Part shown: piece after piece, positions 33,025-52,100 of the stretch
Position numbering within the stretch: the first letter of the stretch is position 1
Layout of the letters: each line of letters opens with the position of its first letter
Source of the DNA: Mytilus trossulus
Taxonomy: Eukaryota > Mollusca > Bivalvia > Mytilida > Mytilidae
Assembly: GCF_036588685.1 (NCBI RefSeq)
Contig: NC_086378.1
Span: forward strand, 33,643,578-33,707,577
Reading direction: 5' to 3'
DNA length: 64,000 nt
The notes under the pieces: model-generated
Seen by the model: only the letters and a program-made list of their open reading frames with translations
Database searches by the model: none
What the model was told of the DNA's origin: nothing
Translations under genes and position numbers: made by a program

Positions 33025-34656
33025 CTATTTGTGGTGATTAGTTAAATAATACTTTCCGTCTAACAGCGACTCTTTATATATCACCAACGCGGCCGTAAAA
33101 GAAGTATCACACATTTTCAGTTAACTGTTGTCTGATTGGCTTACGTTGTTTTATTCCGGGAGGTAACTCTGTACTGCCTTAAACTGTGTACACTTTCAAT
33201 CCACTTTTTCATTCTAGGTCTGAAAAATATAATAATTCATATCAGACAGTAAATTTTTAAGAAAAAACTATTATTTCAATCGGAATAAAAATGACTGAAG
33301 GAGACAAAAAAAGTTCCAAAATGTTGAAAAGTTTTCATTTTAAGATAGAATAGTATGATAAATAAATGATAAATGAAAATCACTTTAGACAGTCAAAATT
33401 ATAAAGATAATTATTTGCTTTCTCTGAACAGACATTTTCATTCAATGACAATACACATTTCAACTTAATGGAATGGAATTTAGTTGGGGAAAAAATAAAC
33501 CTCACAGACATATCTAGGAATACTGGTTATCTATTTGTCTATTTGATGTATCCAGAAATTGGATACATCACAGGATTTTACATGCTTGCAGTTTTCTACC
33601 TGTCTTTCATAACTCAACATCATCTGTCAAAGCTGTGCTTGCCATCCATCAACGATCTGCTGCAGGTACTTCAGATCATAAATGGGAGAATGTATGAATA
33701 AAACTGTTACTGTTATTACTATTAAAGATTTTTTTTTCTAGGTATTACAGTGAAGAAAAGAGATGCCCCTGACTGCGGGTAAAACTTCTTATGTGTGCAT
33801 CTTCCTTTCAATTTTATTTTTAAACGCCATTCTATATTTATCCACAGTATGACGATGACAATTTCATCAGCCAATCCAATAAAAATGTTAATGCGCACAC
33901 ATGTACTTACTATTCTGAAGACTTCTTTTAGCCAGAAAAGTTTATAATAAGTCTGAAAACCACTTTTTATCATATAAAAAAGCTTATAAGTGCAAGATAT
34001 ATGCTTACATGGACTTCCTACATTGAAATTTTGTGGGGACTACTTGGACCCGTACCGAAATTATATTAATTTAAATAGAAATTTCATGATTTTGTTAACT
34101 AGCAGCAAGACAAGACTCTAAAGTGGACAAAATATATTACTACATACATGATAAAAAAATTCTTTACAATTCTGACTGAAAAAGAGCTCTAAATTTTTGA
34201 TAAAAGTACCCTGTAATATCAGCTTTTCTAAAAGAAATATTCAAATTAATGAATTATACAAGATATTTAAACTCTAACTTAAAAAAAAAGGTTATATTTT
34301 GGCCAGTTGGTGGTTCTCTTTCTTTGGTCTAGACTACTGGTGTAAATAATACATCAAAAGAAGACAAGACAAAACAAGCGAAGAAAAGAAAAGAACAGAA
34401 GTACAGATAGAAACATTTATATGTTGATCTTTTTTTATATAATGTACTATTTAATATTCTACACACAAGGACATACATGTACCATGATAAACAAACACCC
34501 CCCTTTTTTTTGTGATGAGACTTGTGTGTATATATATATCATAAAATTTATTTTTTGTCTATGTATTGCTTTGCATATAGATGGATTCAACAAGAAGAAA
34601 TAAAAGAGAGAGAGAGAGATGGGGAAAAGAGGGGTTCGGCTATGTTTCTAATTTTC

Positions 34657-34712
34657 ATGTACAACAATTTATAGATTCTTTTTGAAAAATATTGGTGGCC
34701 CTGAAAAGGGCC
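34657..34712 (-). promoter_or_regulatory. H3 copy 7 mRNA 3'-end processing module
   Basis: Stem-loop at 34697-34712; downstream elements as in the reference copy. Confidence 0.93.
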
Positions 34713-34741
34713 GTTATGTTTTGGTGAAAAAATCACACTTC

Positions 34742-35257
<516 letters not shown>

Positions 35258-36350
35258 TCACCACTTACATAAAGCTGGCGTTGATTGGTCCGCATATCTT
35301 AAATCTGATTGGACTGATTTGTAAGGGACTTTGACAGTTTTCAATCCATTTTTTACTGAAAAACTGCTCAACCCAAGCTGACAGTAAAAATGCCCCCTTT
35401 TTTCATTCATAATTACAGTTTCTGATCATCCCTCATAGCTCAACAATAGTAAATTAGTGTCACGGTTTCAATATGATAAATCTGAAGAAGAAAAATAATA
35501 ATAATGAAAAAAGGTCAAAATACATGCAGAAACATTAAGGAAAGGAACGAAAAATAAAAACAGGAAAAAATAAAAATAAAATGCAGTTATAACACAAACA
35601 AAGCGAAATAAAAATAAAAAAACAGAAACAAATGGAATTACACATTCCCGACATGACATTGTGCGGATCGGCTGAGTTTCTTTATTGTTGTATTATGTCA
35701 TATTTATGTATATTTAATATAAAAAAAGAAGATGTGGTATGATTTTCATTTGGGCTGGGCACATTTGTCACATTGTCTGATTGTCGGTGTGCTTACATCA
35801 ATTCCACATCTTTAATACACAAACAATAACTAAATAAAGACAGAAAGACAGAGAGAGAGATGCTGAAAAAAATGGAAAAAGGAAAAGAATGGAAAGTACA
35901 TATCATATATAAAAGTGTTGACGAAAGAGATAATGTTAACAAAAACTATAAATAATTATAATAATAAAAAAAAACCACACACCTTCTCAGATGAATCTAA
36001 GCATGCTCGCATCAATAACCAAGAGAGAGAAAGAAGAGAGCAGACTAGTATTAAATATAAATACTATCAGTGGTTTTTTTTCCCCCCGACAAACATTATA
36101 TGATTTAACTGAGCTACTTGTGGGTTCAAAGAGTCAGAAAGTACGACAATAAATGTTCTGATGAAGAAGACTGAAAAAGTTACTAGACTTAGTGTTATGC
36201 TATAAGAACTGTACTTAAATGGGATGCGTTAGAGAGAGAAGAAAAGAAGAATCACGGAAGAAGGGACATTTATATTTTAGACATTTTTTATTTGTTATGT
36301 AGTAGAATATATTTTTTTCAATTATGTATGGGGAATAAAGTATTACTAAG

Positions 36351-36405
36351 ATGTACAACAATTTTAGACTCTTTTTGAAAAATATTGGTGGCCCTGAAAA
36401 GGGCC
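36351..36405 (-). promoter_or_regulatory. H2A copy 7 mRNA 3'-end processing module
   Basis: Stem-loop at 36390-36405, CAAAAAGAG, TTGTTGTACAT ending at 36351. Confidence 0.93.
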
Positions 36406-36438
36406 GTTGTTAAGTGAGTAATCCGATATATCCACTTT

Positions 36439-37092
<654 letters not shown>

Positions 37093-37467
37093 ATGCCACC
37101 CAAAGTAGGAACTAAAGGAGCCAAGAAGGCCGTCACCAAGGCAAAGACTGCCAGACCCGGCGGTGATAAGAAAAGGAGGAGGAAGAGACGTGAATCCTAT
37201 GCTATCTACATCTACAAAGTCTTGAGACAAGTTCACCCCGACACCGGAGTGTCCTCAAAGGCAATGTCCATCATGAACAGCTTCGTCAACGATATCTTCG
37301 AGAGAATCGCAGCAGAGGCTTCCCGATTGGCACACTACAACAAAAGATCTACCATCACATCCCGGGAGATCCAGACCGCTGTCCGTCTTCTCTTACCCGG
37401 AGAATTGGCCAAGCACGCTGTCAGTGAAGGTACCAAAGCCGTCACTAAATACACCAGCAGCAAGTAA
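37093..37467 (+). CDS. H2B: Histone H2B, copy 7
   Basis: Intact, same protein as at 9541-9915. Confidence 0.98.
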   Translation: MPPKVGTKGAKKAVTKAKTARPGGDKKRRRKRRESYAIYIYKVLRQVHPDTGVSSKAMSIMNSFVNDIFERIAAEASRLAHYNKRSTITSREIQTAVRLLLPGELAKHAVSEGTKAVTKYTSSK

Positions 37468-37495
37468 ACAGTCTGAAGTTTATAACTTCACAAAC

Positions 37496-37550
37496 GGCCC
37501 TTTTCAGGGCCACCAACATTTTTCAAAAAGAATTTACATTTGTTGTACAT
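37496..37550 (+). promoter_or_regulatory. H2B copy 7 mRNA 3'-end processing module
   Basis: Stem-loop at 37496-37511, CAAAAAGAA, TTGTTGTACAT ending at 37550. Confidence 0.93.
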
Positions 37551-38238
37551 CAATGTCAAACTTCTAAACAAAGCTATAAATCCCAACCCCAGCTATAACC
37601 ACTTTCAAACTATTTCAATAGTATATGGTTACTTTTCTCTTCTTTCTATCTGTATAACAAATATACGTGTATTTCACTCATTCTGTAGCATTTAATTTGT
37701 CTGTCAAAACTACAAAGCGTAAATACATAAATCATGAAGAACAAAACAGTGCTTTCATTCCAATTAATAGAGTTGATAAATTTACGATTTCTTTTGCTTT
37801 TCGAGAGAAAAAAAATATTGCGAGAATTATTTTACACGGAAACAAGAACATTACCTAATCTTAAACCACGCAAAAAAAACCTCTATAATTGAATATAACA
37901 GAATCTACAGATTTTGTGTGTAAAAGTCCGTGCATTTTGTTTTGAAATTTTCTCTCTTCATGTAGGCAAATGCACGGACTTGATCTTTGAACGTATTCAT
38001 AAACCTTCAGAAATATAAATTCTCAAATAAATACAAGAGTAAGAGTAAGGAAGTTAATTAAAAAGAAAGCCAGATATTTAAAAAAAAAAAGGGGGGGGGG
38101 GGGGGTATAACGAGAGAGAGAAAATAGTTGCGGATCAGGATCAGGAGAAAACAAGAAAAACGGTTGAAAAATTCATGAACATTAGAGAAAAGAATAGAAG
38201 TGGGAGCAAGCTTTGATTTCAAGATTTTGTTTAAAACG

Positions 38239-38294
38239 ATGTACAACAAATCTAAGATTCTTTTTGAAAAATGTTGGTGGCCCTGAAAAGGGCC
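38239..38294 (-). promoter_or_regulatory. H4 copy 7 mRNA 3'-end processing module
   Basis: Stem-loop at 38279-38294 with downstream element and TTGTTGTACAT ending at 38239. Confidence 0.93.
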
Positions 38295-38320
38295 GTTGTT
38301 GATATTAGCTGGGTGGCTGT

Positions 38321-38638
<318 letters not shown>

Positions 38639-40270
38639 CTATTTGTGGTGATTAGTTAAATAATACTTTCCGTCTAACAGCGACTCTTTATATATCACCA
38701 ACGCGGCCGTAAAAGAAGTATCACACATTTTCAGTTAACTGTTGTCTGATTGGCTTACGTTGTTTTATTCCGGGAGGTAACTCTGTACTGCCTTAAACTG
38801 TGTACACTTTCAATCCACTTTTTCATTCTAGGTCTGAAAAATATAATAATTCATATCAGACAGTAAATTTTTAAGAAAAAACTATTATTTCAATCGGAAT
38901 AAAAATGACTGAAGGAGACAAAAAAAGTTCCAAAATGTTGAAAAGTTTTCATTTTAAGATAGAATAGTATGATAAATAAATGATAAATGAAAATCACTTT
39001 AGACAGTCAAAATTATAAAGATAATTATTTGCTTTCTCTGAACAGACATTTTCATTCAATGACAATACACATTTCAACTTAATGGAATGGAATTTAGTTG
39101 GGGAAAAAATAAACCTCACAGACATATCTAGGAATACTGGTTATCTATTTGTCTATTTGATGTATCCAGAAATTGGATACATCACAGGATTTTACATGCT
39201 TGCAGTTTTCTACCTGTCTTTCATAACTCAACATCATCTGTCAAAGCTGTGCTTGCCATCCATCAACGATCTGCTGCAGGTACTTCAGATCATAAATGGG
39301 AGAATGTATGAATAAAACTGTTACTGTTATTACTATTAAAGATTTTTTTTTCTAGGTATTACAGTGAAGAAAAGAGATGCCCCTGACTGCGGGTAAAACT
39401 TCTTATGTGTGCATCTTCCTTTCAATTTTATTTTTAAACGCCATTCTATATTTATCCACAGTATGACGATGACAATTTCATCAGCCAATCCAATAAAAAT
39501 GTTAATGCGCACACATGTACTTACTATTCTGAAGACTTCTTTTAGCCAGAAAAGTTTATAATAAGTCTGAAAACCACTTTTTATCATATAAAAAAGCTTA
39601 TAAGTGCAAGATATATGCTTACATGGACTTCCTACATTGAAATTTTGTGGGGACTACTTGGACCCGTACCGAAATTATATTAATTTAAATAGAAATTTCA
39701 TGATTTTGTTAACTAGCAGCAAGACAAGACTCTAAAGTGGACAAAATATATTACTACATACATGATAAAAAAATTCTTTACAATTCTGACTGAAAAAGAG
39801 CTCTAAATTTTTGATAAAAGTACCCTGTAATATCAGCTTTTCTAAAAGAAATATTCAAATTAATGAATTATACAAGATATTTAAACTCTAACTTAAAAAA
39901 AAAGGTTATATTTTGGCCAGTTGGTGGTTCTCTTTCTTTGGTCTAGACTACTGGTGTAAATAATACATCAAAAGAAGACAAGACAAAACAAGCGAAGAAA
40001 AGAAAAGAACAGAAGTACAGATAGAAACATTTATATGTTGATCTTTTTTTATATAATGTACTATTTAATATTCTACACACAAGGACATACATGTACCATG
40101 ATAAACAAACACCCCCCTTTTTTTTGTGATGAGACTTGTGTGTATATATATATCATAAAATTTATTTTTTGTCTATGTATTGCTTTGCATATAGATGGAT
40201 TCAACAAGAAGAAATAAAAGAGAGAGAGAGAGATGGGGAAAAGAGGGGTTCGGCTATGTTTCTAATTTTC

Positions 40271-40326
40271 ATGTACAACAATTTATAGATTCTTTTTGAA
40301 AAATATTGGTGGCCCTGAAAAGGGCC
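40271..40326 (-). promoter_or_regulatory. H3 copy 8 mRNA 3'-end processing module
   Basis: Stem-loop at 40311-40326; downstream elements as in the reference copy. Confidence 0.93.
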
Positions 40327-40355
40327 GTTATGTTTTGGTGAAAAAATCACACTTC

Positions 40356-40871
<516 letters not shown>

Positions 40872-41964
40872 TCACCACTTACATAAAGCTGGCGTTGATT
40901 GGTCCGCATATCTTAAATCTGATTGGACTGATTTGTAAGGGACTTTGACAGTTTTCAATCCATTTTTTACTGAAAAACTGCTCAACCCAAGCTGACAGTA
41001 AAAATGCCCCCTTTTTTCATTCATAATTACAGTTTCTGATCATCCCTCATAGCTCAACAATAGTAAATTAGTGTCACGGTTTCAATATGATAAATCTGAA
41101 GAAGAAAAATAATAATAATGAAAAAAGGTCAAAATACATGCAGAAACATTAAGGAAAGGAACGAAAAATAAAAACAGGAAAAAATAAAAATAAAATGCAG
41201 TTATAACACAAACAAAGCGAAATAAAAATAAAAAAACAGAAACAAATGGAATTACACATTCCCGACATGACATTGTGCGGATCGGCTGAGTTTCTTTATT
41301 GTTGTATTATGTCATATTTATGTATATTTAATATAAAAAAAGAAGATGTGGTATGATTTTCATTTGGGCTGGGCACATTTGTCACATTGTCTGATTGTCG
41401 GTGTGCTTACATCAATTCCACATCTTTAATACACAAACAATAACTAAATAAAGACAGAAAGACAGAGAGAGAGATGCTGAAAAAAATGGAAAAAGGAAAA
41501 GAATGGAAAGTACATATCATATATAAAAGTGTTGACGAAAGAGATAATGTTAACAAAAACTATAAATAATTATAATAATAAAAAAAAACCACACACCTTC
41601 TCAGATGAATCTAAGCATGCTCGCATCAATAACCAAGAGAGAGAAAGAAGAGAGCAGACTAGTATTAAATATAAATACTATCAGTGGTTTTTTTTCCCCC
41701 CGACAAACATTATATGATTTAACTGAGCTACTTGTGGGTTCAAAGAGTCAGAAAGTACGACAATAAATGTTCTGATGAAGAAGACTGAAAAAGTTACTAG
41801 ACTTAGTGTTATGCTATAAGAACTGTACTTAAATGGGATGCGTTAGAGAGAGAAGAAAAGAAGAATCACGGAAGAAGGGACATTTATATTTTAGACATTT
41901 TTTATTTGTTATGTAGTAGAATATATTTTTTTCAATTATGTATGGGGAATAAAGTATTACTAAG

Positions 41965-42019
41965 ATGTACAACAATTTTAGACTCTTTTTGAAAAATATT
42001 GGTGGCCCTGAAAAGGGCC
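41965..42019 (-). promoter_or_regulatory. H2A copy 8 mRNA 3'-end processing module
   Basis: Stem-loop at 42004-42019, CAAAAAGAG, TTGTTGTACAT ending at 41965. Confidence 0.93.
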
Positions 42020-42052
42020 GTTGTTAAGTGAGTAATCCGATATATCCACTTT

Positions 42053-42706
<654 letters not shown>

Positions 42707-43081
42707 ATGCCACCCAAAGTAGGAACTAAAGGAGCCAAGAAGGCCGTCACCAAGGCAAAGACTGCCAGACCCGGCGGTGATAAGAAAAGGAGGAGGAAGA
42801 GACGTGAATCCTATGCTATCTACATCTACAAAGTCTTGAGACAAGTTCACCCCGACACCGGAGTGTCCTCAAAGGCAATGTCCATCATGAACAGCTTCGT
42901 CAACGATATCTTCGAGAGAATCGCAGCAGAGGCTTCCCGATTGGCACACTACAACAAAAGATCTACCATCACATCCCGGGAGATCCAGACCGCTGTCCGT
43001 CTTCTCTTACCCGGAGAATTGGCCAAGCACGCTGTCAGTGAAGGTACCAAAGCCGTCACTAAATACACCAGCAGCAAGTAA
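42707..43081 (+). CDS. H2B: Histone H2B, copy 8
   Basis: Intact, same protein as at 9541-9915. Confidence 0.98.
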   Translation: MPPKVGTKGAKKAVTKAKTARPGGDKKRRRKRRESYAIYIYKVLRQVHPDTGVSSKAMSIMNSFVNDIFERIAAEASRLAHYNKRSTITSREIQTAVRLLLPGELAKHAVSEGTKAVTKYTSSK

Positions 43082-43109
43082 ACAGTCTGAAGTTTATAAC
43101 TTCACAAAC

Positions 43110-43164
43110 GGCCCTTTTCAGGGCCACCAACATTTTTCAAAAAGAATTTACATTTGTTGTACAT
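43110..43164 (+). promoter_or_regulatory. H2B copy 8 mRNA 3'-end processing module
   Basis: Stem-loop at 43110-43125, CAAAAAGAA, TTGTTGTACAT ending at 43164. Confidence 0.93.
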
Positions 43165-43853
43165 CAATGTCAAACTTCTAAACAAAGCTATAAATCCCAA
43201 CCCCAGCTATAACCACTTTCAAACTATTTCAATAGTATATGGTTACTTTTCTCTTCTTTCTATCTGTATAACAAATATACGTGTATTTCACTCATTCTGT
43301 AGCATTTAATTTGTCTGTCAAAACTACAAAGCGTAAATACATAAATCATGAAGAACAAAACAGTGCTTTCATTCCAATTAATAGAGTTGATAAATTTACG
43401 ATTTCTTTTGCTTTTCGAGAGAAAAAAAATATTGCGAGAATTATTTTACACGGAAACAAGAACATTACCTAATCTTAAACCACGCAAAAAAAACCTCTAT
43501 AATTGAATATAACAGAATCTACAGATTTTGTGTGTAAAAGTCCGTGCATTTTGTTTTGAAATTTTCTCTCTTCATGTAGGCAAATGCACGGACTTGATCT
43601 TTGAACGTATTCATAAACCTTCAGAAATATAAATTCTCAAATAAATACAAGAGTAAGAGTAAGGAAGTTAATTAAAAAGAAAGCCAGATATTTAAAAAAA
43701 AAAAGGGGGGGGGGGGGGGTATATAACGAGAGAGAGAAAATAGTTGCGGATCAGGATCAGGGAAAACAAGAAAAACGGTTGAAAAATTCATGAACATTAG
43801 AGAAAAGAATAGAAGTGGGAGCAAGCTTTGATTTCAAGATTTTGTTTAAAACG

Positions 43854-43909
43854 ATGTACAACAAATCTAAGATTCTTTTTGAAAAATGTTGGTGGCCCTG
43901 AAAAGGGCC
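43854..43909 (-). promoter_or_regulatory. H4 copy 8 mRNA 3'-end processing module
   Basis: Stem-loop at 43894-43909 with downstream element and TTGTTGTACAT ending at 43854. Confidence 0.93.
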
Positions 43910-43935
43910 GTTGTTGATATTAGCTGGGTGGCTGT

Positions 43936-44253
<318 letters not shown>

Positions 44254-45886
44254 CTATTTGTGGTGATTAGTTAAATAATACTTTCCGTCTAACAGCGACT
44301 CTTTATATATCACCAACGCGGCCGTAAAAGAAGTATCACACATTTTCAGTTAACTGTTGTCTGATTGGCTTACGTTGTTTTATTCCGGGAGGTAACTCTG
44401 TACTGCCTTAAACTGTGTACACTTTCAATCCACTTTTTCATTCTAGGTCTGAAAAATATAATAATTCATATCAGACAGTAAATTTTTAAGAAAAAACTAT
44501 TATTTCAATCGGAATAAAAATGACTGAAGGAGACAAAAAAAGTTCCAAAATGTTGAAAAGTTTTCATTTTAAGATAGAATAGTATGATAAATAAATGATA
44601 AATGAAAATCACTTTAGACAGTCAAAATTATAAAGATAATTATTTGCTTTCTCTGAACAGACATTTTCATTCAATGACAATACACATTTCAACTTAATGG
44701 AATGGAATTTAGTTGGGGAAAAAATAAACCTCACAGACATATCTAGGAATACTGGTTATCTATTTGTCTATTTGATGTATCCAGAAATTGGATACATCAC
44801 AGGATTTTACATGCTTGCAGTTTTCTACCTGTCTTTCATAACTCAACATCATCTGTCAAAGCTGTGCTTGCCATCCATCAACGATCTGCTGCAGGTACTT
44901 CAGATCATAAATGGGAGAATGTATGAATAAAACTGTTACTGTTATTACTATTAAAGATTTTTTTTTCTAGGTATTACAGTGAAGAAAAGAGATGCCCCTG
45001 ACTGCGGGTAAAACTTCTTATGTGTGCATCTTCCTTTCAATTTTATTTTTAAACGCCATTCTATATTTATCCACAGTATGACGATGACAATTTCATCAGC
45101 CAATCCAATAAAAATGTTAATGCGCACACATGTACTTACTATTCTGAAGACTTCTTTTAGCCAGAAAAGTTTATAATAAGTCTGAAAACCACTTTTTATC
45201 ATATAAAAAAGCTTATAAGTGCAAGATATATGCTTACATGGACTTCCTACATTGAAATTTTGTGGGGACTACTTGGACCCGTACCGAAATTATATTAATT
45301 TAAATAGAAATTTCATGATTTTGTTAACTAGCAGCAAGACAAGACTCTAAAGTGGACAAAATATATTACTACATACATGATAAAAAAATTCTTTACAATT
45401 CTGACTGAAAAAGAGCTCTAAATTTTTGATAAAAGTACCCTGTAATATCAGCTTTTCTAAAAGAAATATTCAAATTAATGAATTATACAAGATATTTAAA
45501 CTCTAACTTAAAAAAAAAGGTTATATTTTGGCCAGTTGGTGGTTCTCTTTCTTTGGTCTAGACTACTGGTGTAAATAATACATCAAAAGAAGACAAGACA
45601 AAACAAGCGAAGAAAAGAAAAGAACAGAAGTACAGATAGAAACATTTATATGTTGATCTTTTTTTATATAATGTACTATTTAATATTCTACACACAAGGA
45701 CATACATGTACCATGATAAACAAACACCCCCCCTTTTTTTTGTGATGAGACTTGTGTGTATATATATATCATAAAATTTATTTTTTGTCTATGTATTGCT
45801 TTGCATATAGATGGATTCAACAAGAAGAAATAAAAGAGAGAGAGAGAGATGGGGAAAAGAGGGGTTCGGCTATGTTTCTAATTTTC

Positions 45887-45942
45887 ATGTACAACAATTT
45901 ATAGATTCTTTTTGAAAAATATTGGTGGCCCTGAAAAGGGCC
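45887..45942 (-). promoter_or_regulatory. H3 copy 9 mRNA 3'-end processing module
   Basis: Stem-loop at 45927-45942; downstream elements as in the reference copy. Confidence 0.93.
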
Positions 45943-45971
45943 GTTATGTTTTGGTGAAAAAATCACACTTC

Positions 45972-46487
<516 letters not shown>

Positions 46488-47580
46488 TCACCACTTACAT
46501 AAAGCTGGCGTTGATTGGTCCGCATATCTTAAATCTGATTGGACTGATTTGTAAGGGACTTTGACAGTTTTCAATCCATTTTTTACTGAAAAACTGCTCA
46601 ACCCAAGCTGACAGTAAAAATGCCCCCTTTTTTCATTCATAATTACAGTTTCTGATCATCCCTCATAGCTCAACAATAGTAAATTAGTGTCACGGTTTCA
46701 ATATGATAAATCTGAAGAAGAAAAATAATAATAATGAAAAAAGGTCAAAATACATGCAGAAACATTAAGGAAAGGAACGAAAAATAAAAACAGGAAAAAA
46801 TAAAAATAAAATGCAGTTATAACACAAACAAAGCGAAATAAAAATAAAAAAACAGAAACAAATGGAATTACACATTCCCGACATGACATTGTGCGGATCG
46901 GCTGAGTTTCTTTATTGTTGTATTATGTCATATTTATGTATATTTAATATAAAAAAAGAAGATGTGGTATGATTTTCATTTGGGCTGGGCACATTTGTCA
47001 CATTGTCTGATTGTCGGTGTGCTTACATCAATTCCACATCTTTAATACACAAACAATAACTAAATAAAGACAGAAAGACAGAGAGAGAGATGCTGAAAAA
47101 AATGGAAAAAGGAAAAGAATGGAAAGTACATATCATATATAAAAGTGTTGACGAAAGAGATAATGTTAACAAAAACTATAAATAATTATAATAATAAAAA
47201 AAAACCACACACCTTCTCAGATGAATCTAAGCATGCTCGCATCAATAACCAAGAGAGAGAAAGAAGAGAGCAGACTAGTATTAAATATAAATACTATCAG
47301 TGGTTTTTTTTCCCCCCGACAAACATTATATGATTTAACTGAGCTACTTGTGGGTTCAAAGAGTCAGAAAGTACGACAATAAATGTTCTGATGAAGAAGA
47401 CTGAAAAAGTTACTAGACTTAGTGTTATGCTATAAGAACTGTACTTAAATGGGATGCGTTAGAGAGAGAAGAAAAGAAGAATCACGGAAGAAGGGACATT
47501 TATATTTTAGACATTTTTTATTTGTTATGTAGTAGAATATATTTTTTTCAATTATGTATGGGGAATAAAGTATTACTAAG

Positions 47581-47635
47581 ATGTACAACAATTTTAGACT
47601 CTTTTTGAAAAATATTGGTGGCCCTGAAAAGGGCC
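47581..47635 (-). promoter_or_regulatory. H2A copy 9 mRNA 3'-end processing module
   Basis: Stem-loop at 47620-47635, CAAAAAGAG, TTGTTGTACAT ending at 47581. Confidence 0.93.
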
Positions 47636-47668
47636 GTTGTTAAGTGAGTAATCCGATATATCCACTTT

Positions 47669-48322
<654 letters not shown>

Positions 48323-48697
48323 ATGCCACCCAAAGTAGGAACTAAAGGAGCCAAGAAGGCCGTCACCAAGGCAAAGACTGCCAGACCCGGCGGTGATAAG
48401 AAAAGGAGGAGGAAGAGACGTGAATCCTATGCTATCTACATCTACAAAGTCTTGAGACAAGTTCACCCCGACACCGGAGTGTCCTCAAAGGCAATGTCCA
48501 TCATGAACAGCTTCGTCAACGATATCTTCGAGAGAATCGCAGCAGAGGCTTCCCGATTGGCACACTACAACAAAAGATCTACCATCACATCCCGGGAGAT
48601 CCAGACCGCTGTCCGTCTTCTCTTACCCGGAGAATTGGCCAAGCACGCTGTCAGTGAAGGTACCAAAGCCGTCACTAAATACACCAGCAGCAAGTAA
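48323..48697 (+). CDS. H2B: Histone H2B, copy 9
   Basis: Intact, same protein as at 9541-9915. Confidence 0.98.
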   Translation: MPPKVGTKGAKKAVTKAKTARPGGDKKRRRKRRESYAIYIYKVLRQVHPDTGVSSKAMSIMNSFVNDIFERIAAEASRLAHYNKRSTITSREIQTAVRLLLPGELAKHAVSEGTKAVTKYTSSK

Positions 48698-48725
48698 ACA
48701 GTCTGAAGTTTATAACTTCACAAAC

Positions 48726-48780
48726 GGCCCTTTTCAGGGCCACCAACATTTTTCAAAAAGAATTTACATTTGTTGTACAT
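48726..48780 (+). promoter_or_regulatory. H2B copy 9 mRNA 3'-end processing module
   Basis: Stem-loop at 48726-48741, CAAAAAGAA, TTGTTGTACAT ending at 48780. Confidence 0.93.
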
Positions 48781-49468
48781 CAATGTCAAACTTCTAAACA
48801 AAGCTATAAATCCCAACCCCAGCTATAACCACTTTCAAACTATTTCAATAGTATATGGTTACTTTTCTCTTCTTTCTATCTGTATAACAAATATACGTGT
48901 ATTTCACTCATTCTGTAGCATTTAATTTGTCTGTCAAAACTACAAAGCGTAAATACATAAATCATGAAGAACAAAACAGTGCTTTCATTCCAATTAATAG
49001 AGTTGATAAATTTACGATTTCTTTTGCTTTTCGAGAGAAAAAAAATATTGCGAGAATTATTTTACACGGAAACAAGAACATTACCTAATCTTAAACCACG
49101 CAAAAAAAACCTCTATAATTGAATATAACAGAATCTACAGATTTTGTGTGTAAAAGTCCGTGCATTTTGTTTTGAAATTTTCTCTCTTCATGTAGGCAAA
49201 TGCACGGACTTGATCTTTGAACGTATTCATAAACCTTCAGAAATATAAATTCTCAAATAAATACAAGAGTAAGAGTAAGGAAGTTAATTAAAAAGAAAGC
49301 CAGATATTTAAAAAAAAAAAAGGGGGGGGGGGGGGGGTATAACGAGAGAGAGAAAATAGTTGCGGATCAGGATCAGGGAAAACAAGAAAAACGGTTGAAA
49401 AATTCATGAACATTAGAGAAAAGAATAGAAGTGGGAGCAAGCTTTGATTTCAAGATTTTGTTTAAAAC

Positions 49469-49523
49469 TGTACAACAAATCTAAGATTCTTTTTGAAAAA
49501 TGTTGGTGGCCCTGAAAAGGGCC
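49469..49523 (-). promoter_or_regulatory. H4 copy 9 mRNA 3'-end processing module, edge variant
   Basis: Stem-loop at 49508-49523. A 2-bp loss changes the end of the distal element from TTGTTGTACAT to TTGTTGTACAG; the TTGTTGTACA core is kept. Confidence 0.9.
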
Positions 49524-49549
49524 GTTGTTGATATTAGCTGGGTGGCTGT

Positions 49550-49867
<318 letters not shown>

Positions 49868-51499
49868 CTATTTGTGGTGATTAGTTAAATAATACTTTCC
49901 GTCTAACAGCGACTCTTTATATATCACCAACGCGGCCGTAAAAGAAGTATCACACATTTTCAGTTAACTGTTGTCTGATTGGCTTACGTTGTTTTATTCC
50001 GGGAGGTAACTCTGTACTGCCTTAAACTGTGTACACTTTCAATCCACTTTTTCATTCTAGGTCTGAAAAATATAATAATTCATATCAGACAGTAAATTTT
50101 TAAGAAAAAACTATTATTTCAATCGGAATAAAAATGACTGAAGGAGACAAAAAAAGTTCCAAAATGTTGAAAAGTTTTCATTTTAAGATAGAATAGTATG
50201 ATAAATAAATGATAAATGAAAATCACTTTAGACAGTCAAAATTATAAAGATAATTATTTGCTTTCTCTGAACAGACATTTTCATTCAATGACAATACACA
50301 TTTCAACTTAATGGAATGGAATTTAGTTGGGGAAAAAATAAACCTCACAGACATATCTAGGAATACTGGTTATCTATTTGTCTATTTGATGTATCCAGAA
50401 ATTGGATACATCACAGGATTTTACATGCTTGCAGTTTTCTACCTGTCTTTCATAACTCAACATCATCTGTCAAAGCTGTGCTTGCCATCCATCAACGATC
50501 TGCTGCAGGTACTTCAGATCATAAATGGGAGAATGTATGAATAAAACTGTTACTGTTATTACTATTAAAGATTTTTTTTTCTAGGTATTACAGTGAAGAA
50601 AAGAGATGCCCCTGACTGCGGGTAAAACTTCTTATGTGTGCATCTTCCTTTCAATTTTATTTTTAAACGCCATTCTATATTTATCCACAGTATGACGATG
50701 ACAATTTCATCAGCCAATCCAATAAAAATGTTAATGCGCACACATGTACTTACTATTCTGAAGACTTCTTTTAGCCAGAAAAGTTTATAATAAGTCTGAA
50801 AACCACTTTTTATCATATAAAAAAGCTTATAAGTGCAAGATATATGCTTACATGGACTTCCTACATTGAAATTTTGTGGGGACTACTTGGACCCGTACCG
50901 AAATTATATTAATTTAAATAGAAATTTCATGATTTTGTTAACTAGCAGCAAGACAAGACTCTAAAGTGGACAAAATATATTACTACATACATGATAAAAA
51001 AATTCTTTACAATTCTGACTGAAAAAGAGCTCTAAATTTTTGATAAAAGTACCCTGTAATATCAGCTTTTCTAAAAGAAATATTCAAATTAATGAATTAT
51101 ACAAGATATTTAAACTCTAACTTAAAAAAAAAGGTTATATTTTGGCCAGTTGGTGGTTCTCTTTCTTTGGTCTAGACTACTGGTGTAAATAATACATCAA
51201 AAGAAGACAAGACAAAACAAGCGAAGAAAAGAAAAGAACAGAAGTACAGATAGAAACATTTATATGTTGATCTTTTTTTATATAATGTACTATTTAATAT
51301 TCTACACACAAGGACATACATGTACCATGATAAACAAACACCCCCCTTTTTTTTGTGATGAGACTTGTGTGTATATATATATCATAAAATTTATTTTTTG
51401 TCTATGTATTGCTTTGCATATAGATGGATTCAACAAGAAGAAATAAAAGAGAGAGAGAGAGATGGGGAAAAGAGGGGTTCGGCTATGTTTCTAATTTTC

Positions 51500-51555
51500 A
51501 TGTACAACAATTTATAGATTCTTTTTGAAAAATATTGGTGGCCCTGAAAAGGGCC
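51500..51555 (-). promoter_or_regulatory. H3 copy 10 mRNA 3'-end processing module
   Basis: Stem-loop at 51540-51555; downstream elements as in the reference copy. Confidence 0.93.
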
Positions 51556-51584
51556 GTTATGTTTTGGTGAAAAAATCACACTTC

Positions 51585-52100
<516 letters not shown>
